NCBI GenBank assembly: GCA_020073445.1
Contig: JAIQFE010000028.1
Location: 1-64,000 of the forward strand
Reading direction: 5' to 3'
Source: Terriglobia bacterium
Lineage (GTDB): Bacteria > Acidobacteriota > Terriglobia > Bryobacterales > Bryobacteraceae
Length of the DNA stretch: 64,000 bases
Shown: in pieces, positions 24,529 through 32,406 of the stretch
How the letters are laid out: each line of letters opens with the position of its first letter
Numbering within the stretch: position 1 is the first letter of the stretch
The notes under the pieces: model-generated
The model's database searches: none
Told to the model about the DNA's origin: nothing
The model's input: only the letters and a program-made list of their open reading frames with translations
Position numbers and translations under genes: made by a program

Positions 24529-25260
24529 TTACTCGGGCGTCTCCATCTTCATCAGCTTGCGGAAACGCTCGATCTCGCGCGGCGTGAGCACGCGGTAACG
24601 GCCCGGCGGCAGATCCAGCTCCAGGAATCCGATCTTCACGCGCCGAAGCTTCTCCACCAGCCGGCCAAAATGTTTGAACATGATGCGGATCTGGTTCTGC
24701 CGGCCTTCGGCGATCCGAACTTCGTACCAAGGATTCGCCCCGCCTTTGATCCGCTTGATGTGCGCGGGCGATGTTCTCTTCCCGTGCAGCGAAATGCCTT
24801 CGCGGAACTCTTTCTCTTGTTCCTCGGCGAGGACACCGTTCGCCTTCACCACGTAAGTTTTCATGACGTGACTGGCGGGCGCGGTGATGCGATGCGCGAA
24901 CTCGCCGTCATTGGTCATCAGCAGCAGGCCTTCGCTGTTGTAATCCAGTCGTCCCACTGGAAACACGCGCTCCTTCACCCCACGGAGCAGTTGCATCACG
25001 GTCGGACGGCCCTCGGGATCGGACATCGTGGTCACGCAGCCCTTGGGCTTGTTGAGCGCAATATAGAGGTGCCGTTTGGGCGCGCGCAGCAGTTTGTTGT
25101 CGACCTTGATGCTGTCGCGCTCCAGGTCGGCCTTGGAACCAAGCTCCGTGATCGTCGCGCCGTTCACCGACACGCGACCCGCCTGGATCAACTCCTCGGC
25201 TTTCCTCCGGCTGGAGATTCCAGCCTGCGAGAGAATCTTCTGTAGACGTTCCTCAGGCAT
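24529..25260 (-). CDS. rluB: 23S rRNA pseudouridine synthase (RluB/RsuA family)
   Basis: This 243-residue enzyme has an N-terminal S4 RNA-binding domain (residues 1-60, RLQKILSQAGISSRRKAEELI) and a catalytic domain with the invariant Asp in GRLDYNSEGLLLMTNDGE. It converts uridine to pseudouridine in rRNA; by position after scpB it is most likely RluB, although RsuA/RluE/RluF share the motif. It overlaps the end of scpB by 8 bp. The scpA-scpB-rluB order is widely conserved. Confidence 0.92.
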   Translation of the reverse strand: MPEERLQKILSQAGISSRRKAEELIQAGRVSVNGATITELGSKADLERDSIKVDNKLLRAPKRHLYIALNKPKGCVTTMSDPEGRPTVMQLLRGVKERVFPVGRLDYNSEGLLLMTNDGEFAHRITAPASHVMKTYVVKANGVLAEEQEKEFREGISLHGKRTSPAHIKRIKGGANPWYEVRIAEGRQNQIRIMFKHFGRLVEKLRRVKIGFLELDLPPGRYRVLTPREIERFRKLMKMETPE

Positions 25261-25918
25261 CGGTACCCGGAGGCTCAGTCGCCGGAGATTCGGCTGCGGC
25301 CGTAGCTGCTGGCTCAGGTTGCGATTCTTCCACCAGCTCCAGGCGTCCTAGTTCTTCGAACTCCTTGAGCGTCGGCAGTTCCTTCAAGTCCTTCAAGCCA
25401 AATTGGACCAGGAATTCTTTGGTGGTTTTGTAAGTGAGCGGCCGTCCGACCACGTCCTTGCGCCCGGCCTCCGCGATCAGCTTGCGGTCGAGCAGCGTCT
25501 TGAGCACGCCCGCGCCCTGCACGCCGCGGATCTCCATGATTTCGGGAGTGGTCACGGGCTGCTTGTAGGCGATTACCGCGAGCGTTTCCAGCGCCGGCAG
25601 GGACAACTTCATCGGAGGGGTCAGCTTTTTGACGAACGCACGCACCGCTTCGTGATGCTCGGCCTTGGTGGCCATTTTGTATCCGCCCGCGATCTCGCGG
25701 ATACTCAGTCCGTGCTCGGGCTTGCCGTACTCCTCAACCAACTGGTCAAGAATCCGCTTGATCTTATCGATCGGCTGCTCGATCGCCGCGGCGATCTGCT
25801 GCACGGTTAGGGGCTCGTCTGTGATGTAGACAATCGCCTCCAGAATTGCCTGAAGCTGCGCGTCTTCGCTATCCGTACTTTGGTCTTCGGCCAACTGGGC
25901 CGCATCCATCTCATCCAT
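25253..25918 (-). CDS. scpB: Segregation and condensation protein B
   Basis: The 221-residue partner of SMC and ScpA in the bacterial condensin complex has two winged-helix domains: AILEAIVYITDEPLTVQQIAAAI near the start, and ALETLAVIAYKQPVTTPEIMEIRGVQGAGVLKTLLDRKLI in the middle. Low-complexity acidic/Ala-rich tails flank both. The start overlaps the scpA stop by one base. Confidence 0.95.
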   Translation of the reverse strand: MDEMDAAQLAEDQSTDSEDAQLQAILEAIVYITDEPLTVQQIAAAIEQPIDKIKRILDQLVEEYGKPEHGLSIREIAGGYKMATKAEHHEAVRAFVKKLTPPMKLSLPALETLAVIAYKQPVTTPEIMEIRGVQGAGVLKTLLDRKLIAEAGRKDVVGRPLTYKTTKEFLVQFGLKDLKELPTLKEFEELGRLELVEESQPEPAATAAAESPATEPPGTDA

Positions 25919-26697
25919 CAGTTATATCCTTGCTCAATTGCAGCCAATGTGTCTCCGCCCGCAAACGCCGCCTCGAAACCCTTCAGCCGCTTCAATCCGA
26001 TTTCGCCAAACGAATCCTGTTGGGTCAGCCCGACGGCCTGCAGCTTCACCAGCTCCAGCAGCGCCAGAAACAGGCAGATCATGGCGCGGCGGCTGCGCTG
26101 TCGCTCGAATAAGTCGCGCGCGGATACCGGCCCTCGATCCTGCTCGAATACTCCGCGCAAGTACCGGATCATATCGGGCACGGAAACTTCTTCCGTCCCG
26201 ATCTCATAAACCGGCCGGTGCTTGGCCCGTTCCAGAACGGTCTGGAAAGTCTTCACCAGATCGAACAGCGTGACCGCCAGTCCGGGATCGTCATCCTCAG
26301 CGCGAAACTGCGCGATCTGTGGATTCGACCATACGGCTTCTTCCACCACCCGCTTCTGTTGCAGCATCTCGGCGGCGGATTTGAAACGTTCATGCTCCAG
26401 CAGCCGATCGACCAGTTCCTGCCGCGGATCTTCTTCCGGCAGGAGCTTATCGAGCTCCGGATCGCGCGGCAGCAGCATGCGCGACTTGATGTGGATGAGC
26501 GTGGCCGCCATGTAGACGAACTCCGCGCTCAGTTCGATATCCATCTCCGCGGCCTTCTGCATGTATTCCAGATACTGCTGCGTGATCCGAGCGATGGGGA
26601 TGTCGTAAATGTTGATCTCCTGCTTCCGGATCAGGTCCAGCAGCAGGTCCAACGGGCCATCGTATTGCTCGAGGTGAAAATTCAGCGGGGACGACAC
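25918..26697 (-). CDS. scpA: Segregation and condensation protein A
   Basis: The 259-residue kleisin subunit of bacterial condensin begins with the diagnostic FHLEQYDGPLDLLLDLIRKQEINIYDIPIARITQQY and contains the AATLIHIKSRMLLP segment. It bridges the SMC heads and binds ScpB. It is the first gene of the operon scpA-scpB-rluB-prxQ-thiE. The region upstream contains a hairpin repeat (26734-26815), and no convincing promoter was recognised between it and the start. Confidence 0.95.
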   Translation of the reverse strand: MSSPLNFHLEQYDGPLDLLLDLIRKQEINIYDIPIARITQQYLEYMQKAAEMDIELSAEFVYMAATLIHIKSRMLLPRDPELDKLLPEEDPRQELVDRLLEHERFKSAAEMLQQKRVVEEAVWSNPQIAQFRAEDDDPGLAVTLFDLVKTFQTVLERAKHRPVYEIGTEEVSVPDMIRYLRGVFEQDRGPVSARDLFERQRSRRAMICLFLALLELVKLQAVGLTQQDSFGEIGLKRLKGFEAAFAGGDTLAAIEQGYN

Positions 26698-26733
26698 TTC
26701 TATTCAGGATATCAGTCTGTCATGCAGAGATTC

Positions 26734-26815
26734 GGGGGACAGACTACTCTGTCCCATCCCGTCGACTCCTGACTTTTCCTTCCAGCGCGGGAGTGGACAG
26801 AGCGGCCTGTCCCCC
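26734..26815. repeat. Twin-hairpin intergenic repeat, family 1, copy B
   Basis: This has the same plan as the copies at 7498 and 61508. The left palindrome GGGACAGACTACTCTGTCCC lies within 26735-26755, the right half reads GGACAGAGCGGCCTGTCC within 26795-26815, and the divergent centre keeps a CCTGACTT-like core. Unlike the others, it sits between two genes on the same strand, upstream of scpA and after the POTRA gene. Confidence 0.75.
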
Positions 26816-26823
26816 TTTTCGAC

Positions 26824-28104
26824 CTATCTTCGCTTGCCGCCGGTGTTCTTCAGGGGAGTTCCCGCGCCGCTGAAAAATAGCGTCACATCCACAGTGTGGC
26901 TATCGTTGTCGATGTTGCTCTCCGCACGAGTCTTGCCCAGGTTGTCGAAGATGCCCTCTTCGCGCACGCGGTTCAGGAACGCCTCCGGATACCCGTCCTG
27001 GAACGGCTGCCCTGGCTCGATTTTCCACATCTTTCGAATGGCCGGCTCGCCAATCAGGTCCAGCCCTTGGATATTGAGCTTGCCGAGCGTGAACTGCGGC
27101 CCGCGCTCGATATTGACCGTCAGGTTGACCGTGTGGTCCTCGTCATGGATATCGCGTACAACTTTGGTATCGGCTTGCAGATATCCTTGTGTGCGCTGGC
27201 GCTGGCGGATCTTAGCAAGACTCGCCTCGATGCGCGCGAAATTGGCTGTGTCGCCCTTGTGCCAGTCGTCCAATTTTTCGAGTGCCGCGACTTCGGTGGT
27301 GGGCACGCCCGCCAGCGCGACGGTGCCCAATTTATAGACGGGGCCCTCATCGATGGCGATGGTCACCACCACTCCGTCATTGTTTTCGGCTTTCTTCGCA
27401 GTGATCTCGGGGAACGCTACCCGGATCCGGCCTTGCTCTTCATACATGGGCCGGACGGTGGAATCGAGCACCCTCCTCACCAGCGGCTCGCTGTAGGGAA
27501 TGCCAACGGCGTCCTTCGAAAGTTTCTGGAGTAGAAGGGCGGTCAGCATTTCGCGGTTGCCGGTGAACTTGACCTCGGCAATGTGGGCGCGCTCGCCGAC
27601 CGGGCGGAACACGATTTCGAGGCCTCCCGTATCGCTGTTCAGCTCGCCCATCACTTCTACTTTGCCTTCGAAGAACTGGTGGATCGCCGCGTTGTAGCGA
27701 TTCAAGACCTGAGGAGTCGCGGGAATCTTGTCGCCGAGCAGTAGTTCCTGTTTCTTGAGCGCTGCGCGTAGCGCGTCGGCGGAGGCGGGTAGCGCTTCAA
27801 AGCGGTACGGATACAGTGTCCCGACTTCGACCACTTCGAATGTGGTGTCGTATCCGGTGACGGTGGCGGCGGGCTTGAACGAATAGCCGACGCTCTCGAA
27901 TGCCCCGGATTCGAGCAGTCGCTCGCGCGCGGCGTCGAAATCTGTCTTGTCGACCAGTGCTCCCTGTTTCAGGCCGGAAGCCGCAACGATGCGTTCGGTC
28001 GGGATCTGCTTATTGCCCTGAATTTGCAGCGTCACCAGCGGATACTTTTGAGCCGGTTGAGCGCACAGGACCGTCCCGACAAGCAGTAGTAGACAGCCGC
28101 GCAT
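26824..28104 (-). CDS. Secreted POTRA-repeat protein without a beta-barrel
   Basis: The protein has about 426 residues with a signal peptide (MRGCLLLLVGTVLCA). It is made almost only of POTRA modules, recognisable from LVTLQIQGNKQIPTERI, AHIAEVKFTGNREMLTALLL, VYKLGTVALAGVPTTEVAAL and FTLGKLNIQGLDLIGEPAI. BamA and TamA carry such modules before a membrane barrel, but here the chain ends soon after the last module with a basic tail (NTGGKRR). It may be a periplasmic helper of outer-membrane insertion. ATG 28104 is favoured by GGGAACAGG upstream; in-frame ATG 28119 and GTG 28128 are alternatives. Confidence 0.8.
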   Translation of the reverse strand: MRGCLLLLVGTVLCAQPAQKYPLVTLQIQGNKQIPTERIVAASGLKQGALVDKTDFDAARERLLESGAFESVGYSFKPAATVTGYDTTFEVVEVGTLYPYRFEALPASADALRAALKKQELLLGDKIPATPQVLNRYNAAIHQFFEGKVEVMGELNSDTGGLEIVFRPVGERAHIAEVKFTGNREMLTALLLQKLSKDAVGIPYSEPLVRRVLDSTVRPMYEEQGRIRVAFPEITAKKAENNDGVVVTIAIDEGPVYKLGTVALAGVPTTEVAALEKLDDWHKGDTANFARIEASLAKIRQRQRTQGYLQADTKVVRDIHDEDHTVNLTVNIERGPQFTLGKLNIQGLDLIGEPAIRKMWKIEPGQPFQDGYPEAFLNRVREEGIFDNLGKTRAESNIDNDSHTVDVTLFFSGAGTPLKNTGGKRR

Positions 28105-28158
28105 ACCTGTTCCCATCATGCCACGCACACGAGTGGGACGCGGCCCGCCGGCCGCCCG

Positions 28159-29091
28159 TTACTTTCTAGGCTGGGCAAGCACACCCGGCGTCGCCGGTAC
28201 CGCCTGCAGAACCGGACCTCCCGAGCGACCGCCTCGCCCACCTCCTGCCGTCACCGTGTAATCGGAAGGAACTTCGAAAAAGGTTGGCGGCGGGCTGGAC
28301 CGGTTGATGCTCTTCAACGCGAAGGTGGTCTCTCCGGTCCTGGGGTCGCTGTGCCTGGTCATGACGGTCATCTGCAGGTCGGGCGAATACCAACGCTCGT
28401 CCACGATGTTGATCGGGCGATCATTGCCGATGTCGCCCGCGGGAATCGTCGTGGTGGTGCGGGTTCCCTGGGCTTGGACACCTTCGATGTACATTTTGCC
28501 GAGATCTTCGGTCTTGCTGTCGCTAGGACTTGAGAACTTGGTGATGGAGCCGGAATTGACATAAAAGAAACCTTGCGGTGCAGCTGCTGTTCCAGCAATG
28601 GCGACGGAGACGGTATCCGGTCCTCCGCGGTCGCCGGGAACGCCGGGAACAGAGGCGGTACTGAACATTACCGGTACGGCACCCTTTTCGGCTGTTCGGG
28701 ATTCCGGGTGCAGCGTGAAACGGGTCCCCGCTACCGGGTCCGTGATGAAGATAGCCCCCATGGCGGAAGTTTCCTCGCGCCGCTCGCGACCTTCACTGTC
28801 GCGATACTGCATGGCCGAGCTACGCTGCACGATCCGGTTTCCGTCCGCCAGAGTCTGAATCGTTTCGTTCACCACTTCGGCGGAATAGGGCGCGCCTTTC
28901 ACAGTCGGGCCGGAAACCAATTGGCTGGAAACGAACGCAAATGTCTGTTTGTTGAACATGACGTTTGCCTTGACTTGATCCGCGGCGGCCTCGGCAGCCG
29001 CCTTCTTCTGCGCACGGAGGACATCATCGGTCTGCGCAAGGAGCATCGAAGTCACTCCTGCTGCCAGCAACACCTTTAGCATCATCTTCAT
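28159..29091 (-). CDS. Secreted protein of unknown function in a sigma-factor operon
   Basis: This 310-residue protein has a clear signal peptide (MKMMLKVLLAAGVTSMLLA). No known domain is recognised. The mature chain is rich in beta-strand-like and Thr/Ser stretches and contains repeated phrases such as QRSSAMQYRDSEGRERRE and ERWYSPDLQMTVMTRHSDPRTG, seen in acidobacterial families of unknown role. It ends in a Gly/Arg-rich, proline-bearing tail (GGGRGGRSGG). It lies 9 bp after the putative anti-sigma gene, so it is probably in the same operon and a candidate target or sensor. Confidence 0.8.
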   Translation of the reverse strand: MKMMLKVLLAAGVTSMLLAQTDDVLRAQKKAAAEAAADQVKANVMFNKQTFAFVSSQLVSGPTVKGAPYSAEVVNETIQTLADGNRIVQRSSAMQYRDSEGRERREETSAMGAIFITDPVAGTRFTLHPESRTAEKGAVPVMFSTASVPGVPGDRGGPDTVSVAIAGTAAAPQGFFYVNSGSITKFSSPSDSKTEDLGKMYIEGVQAQGTRTTTTIPAGDIGNDRPINIVDERWYSPDLQMTVMTRHSDPRTGETTFALKSINRSSPPPTFFEVPSDYTVTAGGGRGGRSGGPVLQAVPATPGVLAQPRK

Positions 29092-29100
29092 ATTCTTCTC

Positions 29101-29646
29101 CTATTGCTCATAACTCACGAACCGAATAGCTCGCGCGAGCCCTTCCTGTCCCACCAAAACGTCCGCATAAACCCGATCTGTAAGGCGATCCTCGTTGACC
29201 GGCAATCCGACCTTCCGCATGGTCGACGCGGGTACCGTCACGCGCAGCAATTCGCCGCGTTCGAAGGGTGGAGCTGCGTCGAGCAGCGGGAAAAACTGAG
29301 TAACGATTTCGCGAGGCTGCCGCGGGATCGGCCGAGCCTTGTGCGCTGCCTTCGCCGCCGGGGCAGCCGCTCTCTCGACGGGCGCGGCAGTTTCGGCGAC
29401 TAACTGCTTAACTACAGGAACGGGAGCCGCAGGCTTCGGGCGTTCCAACGATCCAGCAGCCAGGAATACAACCAGCCCGGCAGCGGCAGCCAAACTCGCC
29501 AGCGCAATCGTCTTCAGCTTCTTGCGGGCACGACTCCTCCGGAACGCCTGAACCAGGCGAGCTTCCACCGCCTCGGGCGCCTCGCGCCCCGAGTCCTGTT
29601 CGGCCAACGCCCGCAAAGCAGCAGCTAAGAAATCTTCGGACTGCAT
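29101..29646 (-). CDS. Single-pass membrane protein, putative anti-sigma factor
   Basis: The protein has 181 residues. An N-terminal cytoplasmic segment (MQSEDFLAAALRALAEQD...EARLVQAFRRSRARKK) is followed by one membrane helix (about residues 47-66, LKTIALASLAAAAGLVVFLA) and a periplasmic Ala/Pro-rich domain ending in VYADVLVGQEGLARAIRFV. No zinc-binding HxxxCxxC anti-sigma motif is present, so the anti-sigma role rests on position: it overlaps the end of the sigma gene by 22 bp. The start at ATG 29646 is supported by AAGGAG just upstream. Confidence 0.7.
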   Translation of the reverse strand: MQSEDFLAAALRALAEQDSGREAPEAVEARLVQAFRRSRARKKLKTIALASLAAAAGLVVFLAAGSLERPKPAAPVPVVKQLVAETAAPVERAAAPAAKAAHKARPIPRQPREIVTQFFPLLDAAPPFERGELLRVTVPASTMRKVGLPVNEDRLTDRVYADVLVGQEGLARAIRFVSYEQ

Positions 29647-30197
29647 TCGATACTCCTTCCGGCGCACGCTACCCCCCGCAGCTTCCGCGCCAGCATGGTC
29701 CGGCCGCGGTTTAGTCTGGATCGCACCGTTCCCACCGGGCAATCCAGAGCCATCGCGGCTTCCTCGTAACTTGAATCCTGCAAATCACATAAAACGATAA
29801 CTTCGCGAAATACAGGAGGTAGACTCAGAACCGCCTGCCGCACCTGCTCGATGGATTCGCGACGCGTCAGGTCCTCCAGCAGGTCTTCCGGCCCCGCGCA
29901 CTCATCGTCGATTTCCAGCTCCGCCCATGCGCGACGATCCAATCTCCTCAGAACGAGGTTGCGCGCGATCCCATACAGAAACGAGGCGACCGTCCCGCGA
30001 GTCTCGTCATAGCGAGTTCCCTGCAGCAACAGCGCCAGGAAGGCTTCCTGCGTAACATCCTCGGCGATGGCAGTGCTTCCGGTCATCTGCAAAGCGAAGC
30101 GATAGACGCCTCCCTGCCGGCGCCTGTAAAGCGCTGTAAAGGCGTCCTCTGCGCCCGTCAGGGCCTGCTCCAGCAACGCTGCGTCGGTGGCGATCAT
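29625..30197 (-). CDS. ECF RNA polymerase sigma factor
   Basis: This 190-residue sigma-70-family factor keeps only regions 2 and 4. Region 2 reads FTALYRRRQGGVYRFALQMTGSTAIAEDVTQEAFLALL and region 4 reads LPPVFREVIVLCDLQDSSYEEAAMALDCPVGTVRSRLNRGR. A short Cys-bearing tail follows (VACAGRSIECSPK). It would direct transcription of a small regulon, probably including its own operon with the membrane and secreted proteins downstream. Confidence 0.94.
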   Translation of the reverse strand: MIATDAALLEQALTGAEDAFTALYRRRQGGVYRFALQMTGSTAIAEDVTQEAFLALLLQGTRYDETRGTVASFLYGIARNLVLRRLDRRAWAELEIDDECAGPEDLLEDLTRRESIEQVRQAVLSLPPVFREVIVLCDLQDSSYEEAAMALDCPVGTVRSRLNRGRTMLARKLRGVACAGRSIECSPKIS

Positions 30198-30221
30198 CTG
30201 ATGACTTCAGCCTGTCGTTAG

Positions 30222-30250
30222 TATTCCGCAGCCCGAGAGGCAAAAGTTCC
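30222..30250 (-). promoter_or_regulatory. Candidate autoregulated ECF promoter
   Basis: Leftward from 30250, GGAACTT (30250-30244) is a classic AAC-type ECF -35 element. It is followed after about 16 bp by GGAATA near 30227-30222. It lies about 25 bp before the sigma gene start. The -10 is weakly defined, so this is tentative. Confidence 0.35.
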
Positions 30251-30261
30251 AGAAAACTCGC

Positions 30262-30288
30262 TCTGTCAAACTGGCCCTGTTAAACTGG
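30262..30288. repeat. Tandem 12-bp repeat upstream of lpdA
   Basis: CTGTCAAACTGG (30262-30273) is followed by CTGTTAAACTGG (30277-30288), a direct repeat with a 15-bp period and one mismatch. It sits 12-38 bp before the lpdA ATG and could be an operator or a duplication. No known regulator site is recognised. Confidence 0.45.
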
Positions 30289-30299
30289 AGATTCACCCC

Positions 30300-31694
30300 A
30301 TGACATACGACGTGATCATCATCGGGAGCGGTCCCGGTGGTTATTCGGCGGCCGTTCGCGCCGGGCAATATGGCCTGAAGACCGCGCTCATCGAAAAAGA
30401 CCCGAAGCTGGGTGGTTGCTGCCTGCATGTTGGCTGCATCCCGACCAAGGCATTTCTCCATGCCGCCGACGTGTGGGAGCACTTCCTGCACCCGGAAGAA
30501 GACGGGATCCACTGCGATAACCCGCGGCTCGACTTCCCCATGGTGCTCGATCGCAAGAACAAGATCGTCGCCAAGCACGCCAAGGGCGTCGAGTTCTTGA
30601 TGAAGAAGAACAAGGTCGACTGGATCAAGGGCTACGCCCGCCTGGCCGGTCCCGGCAAAGTCGAAGTGGCCACGGACGGCGGCAAACAGATCCTCGAAGC
30701 CAAGAACATCGTGCTGGCTACCGGTTCGGAAGCCCGCATGCTGCCGGGCCTGAAACCCGACGCCCGCCGCATCCTGACGAATATCGAAATCCTGTCCTTG
30801 TCCGAGGTCCCGAAATCCCTGGCGATCCTGGGAGCGGGCGCTGTGGGTGTCGAATTCGCGTCGGCTTTTTCCCGCTTCGGCAGCAAAGTTTCGATTTTCG
30901 AAATGCTGCCGAGACTGGTTCCGGTCGAGGATGAGGAAGTTTCGAAAGAACTGGCGCGGGTATTCAAGAAGCAGGGAATCCGCGTCGAAACCGGAGCCCG
31001 CGTCGACAACGTCGAAAACGTCGGCAGCGGCGTGCGGTTTCAGGCGACCCTGGCGGATGGGAAAGTCGAAGCCGTTTCGGCGGACGCGATCCTGATCGCC
31101 ATCGGACGCAAGCCCAATACGGAAAACATCGGCCTGGAAGGCACCAAGGTCGAACTGGACCGCGGATTCGTCAAAGTGGACCCGTACCAGCGCACCGGCG
31201 AGCCGGGAGTCTACGCGATCGGCGATATCGTCGCGGGCACTCCGCAGCTCGCGCACGTGGCGACGGCCGAGGGCATGGTCGCGATCGGTCACATGGCCGG
31301 AAAAACCGTGGTGCCCATCAACCGGAATCGGATTCCGGGCGCGACGTATACCGAACCCGGTATCGGCAGCGTGGGGCTCACGGAGGCGCAGGCCCGTGCC
31401 GCCGGGCATGCCGTTAAGGTCGGCAAGTTCCCCTTCGCGGCGGATGCCAAGGCTTCGATCCTCGGGCAGCACGATGGTTTCGTGAAAATTGTCGCCGACG
31501 AGCAATACGGCGAGATCCTGGGCGTCCACATCATCGGCCCGGAAGCCTTCGAGCTGATCAGCGAGGGCGTGCTGGCGATGGAAGCCGAAGCAACGGTCGA
31601 GACGTTGTTGCACACCATCCATGCGCATCCCACGCTCTACGAGGCCTTGGGCGAAGCGTTCAACGCGGTCGACGGAATGGCGATCAATGCCTGA
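30300..31694 (+). CDS. lpdA: Dihydrolipoyl dehydrogenase (E3)
   Basis: This 464-residue flavoprotein reoxidises dihydrolipoyl groups on E2 or H protein with NAD+. Visible marks are the FAD site IIIGSGPGGYSAAVRAGQYG, the redox disulfide C41-LHVG-C46, the NAD site AILGAGAVGVEFASAFSRFG, the FAD signature GVYAIGDI and the C-terminal active His in HTIHAHPTLYEAL. It heads a three-gene operon with lipB and an E2 gene, so it probably serves a 2-oxoacid dehydrogenase complex. The E1 genes are not in the window. Confidence 0.95.
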   Translation: MTYDVIIIGSGPGGYSAAVRAGQYGLKTALIEKDPKLGGCCLHVGCIPTKAFLHAADVWEHFLHPEEDGIHCDNPRLDFPMVLDRKNKIVAKHAKGVEFLMKKNKVDWIKGYARLAGPGKVEVATDGGKQILEAKNIVLATGSEARMLPGLKPDARRILTNIEILSLSEVPKSLAILGAGAVGVEFASAFSRFGSKVSIFEMLPRLVPVEDEEVSKELARVFKKQGIRVETGARVDNVENVGSGVRFQATLADGKVEAVSADAILIAIGRKPNTENIGLEGTKVELDRGFVKVDPYQRTGEPGVYAIGDIVAGTPQLAHVATAEGMVAIGHMAGKTVVPINRNRIPGATYTEPGIGSVGLTEAQARAAGHAVKVGKFPFAADAKASILGQHDGFVKIVADEQYGEILGVHIIGPEAFELISEGVLAMEAEATVETLLHTIHAHPTLYEALGEAFNAVDGMAINA

Positions 31695-32406
31695 GGTGTT
31701 ATTGGATCCGACCTTCAGGTCGGATGGTGGCGGCCGGCCTGGAGGCCGCCCCTACTGCGAGTTTCACGATTTGGGCCGGCTGGAATACGCCCGCGCGCTA
31801 GCGCTGCAAACCAATATGGTCGAGCGTCGCAAGCGTGGCGAAATTCCCGACCAGCTGCTGATCCTCGAGCATCCGCACGTCGTCACCATGGGCCGCAACG
31901 GGCACATGGAAAACGTGCTGGCGTCGCCGGAGATTCTGCAGCGCGCCGGAATCGAATTGCACTCGACCGATCGCGGCGGTGACGTGACGTATCACGGGCC
32001 CGGCCAGATCGTGGGCTATCCGATTTTCGATTTGCGGGAATGGAAGCGCGACGTGATCGCCTACGTTCGCGCGCTGGAGCAGGTGTTGATCGAGGCGCTG
32101 GCCGAATTCGGCATTTCCGGAGGCCGGCAGCCGGACGCCACGGGAGTTTGGGTGGAGGGCGCGAAGGTCGCCGCCATCGGAGTGCATATCAGCCGCTGGG
32201 TGACATCCCACGGCTTCGCGCTCAATCTCGATACGGATTTGGATTATTTCAAGTACATCGTGCCGTGCGGGCTGACCCAGCCGGTTACGTCCCTGCGGGC
32301 TCTGGATTGTGATGCGAGCCGGGCAGCGGTCACCAAGTCTGTGGCTGCGGCTTTCGGACGGGTCTTTGAGCGCGACGTGCGCAGTGCGAAAATGGAGAAA
32401 GAATGA
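31687..32406 (+). CDS. lipB: Lipoyl(octanoyl) transferase with a repeat-derived N-terminus
   Basis: This 239-residue LipB moves octanoyl from ACP to lipoyl domains. It shows the family regions HVVTMGRN, DRGGDVTYHGPGQIVGYPI, the catalytic Lys in EGAKVAAIGVHISRW and the nucleophile Cys in VPCGLTQPVTSL. The ATG at 31687 overlaps lpdA by 8 bp. The first 23 or so codons are unusual: they are made of two palindromes (31706-31750) typical of intergenic repeats, coding for LDPTFRSDGGGRPGGRPY. The conserved domain starts after them at CEFHDLGRLEYARAL. No other start codon is better placed, so the repeat seems to have been absorbed into the gene. Confidence 0.92.
   Translation: MPEVLLDPTFRSDGGGRPGGRPYCEFHDLGRLEYARALALQTNMVERRKRGEIPDQLLILEHPHVVTMGRNGHMENVLASPEILQRAGIELHSTDRGGDVTYHGPGQIVGYPIFDLREWKRDVIAYVRALEQVLIEALAEFGISGGRQPDATGVWVEGAKVAAIGVHISRWVTSHGFALNLDTDLDYFKYIVPCGLTQPVTSLRALDCDASRAAVTKSVAAAFGRVFERDVRSAKMEKE
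31706..31750. repeat. REP-like twin hairpin inside the lipB coding start
   Basis: ATCCGACCTTCAGGTCGGAT (31706-31725) is a perfect palindrome with a 9-bp stem. Three bases later GGCGGCC (31729-31735) pairs with GGCCGCC (31744-31750) around an 8-base loop. Elements of this shape are normally intergenic; this one is read through in frame by lipB. Confidence 0.8.
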
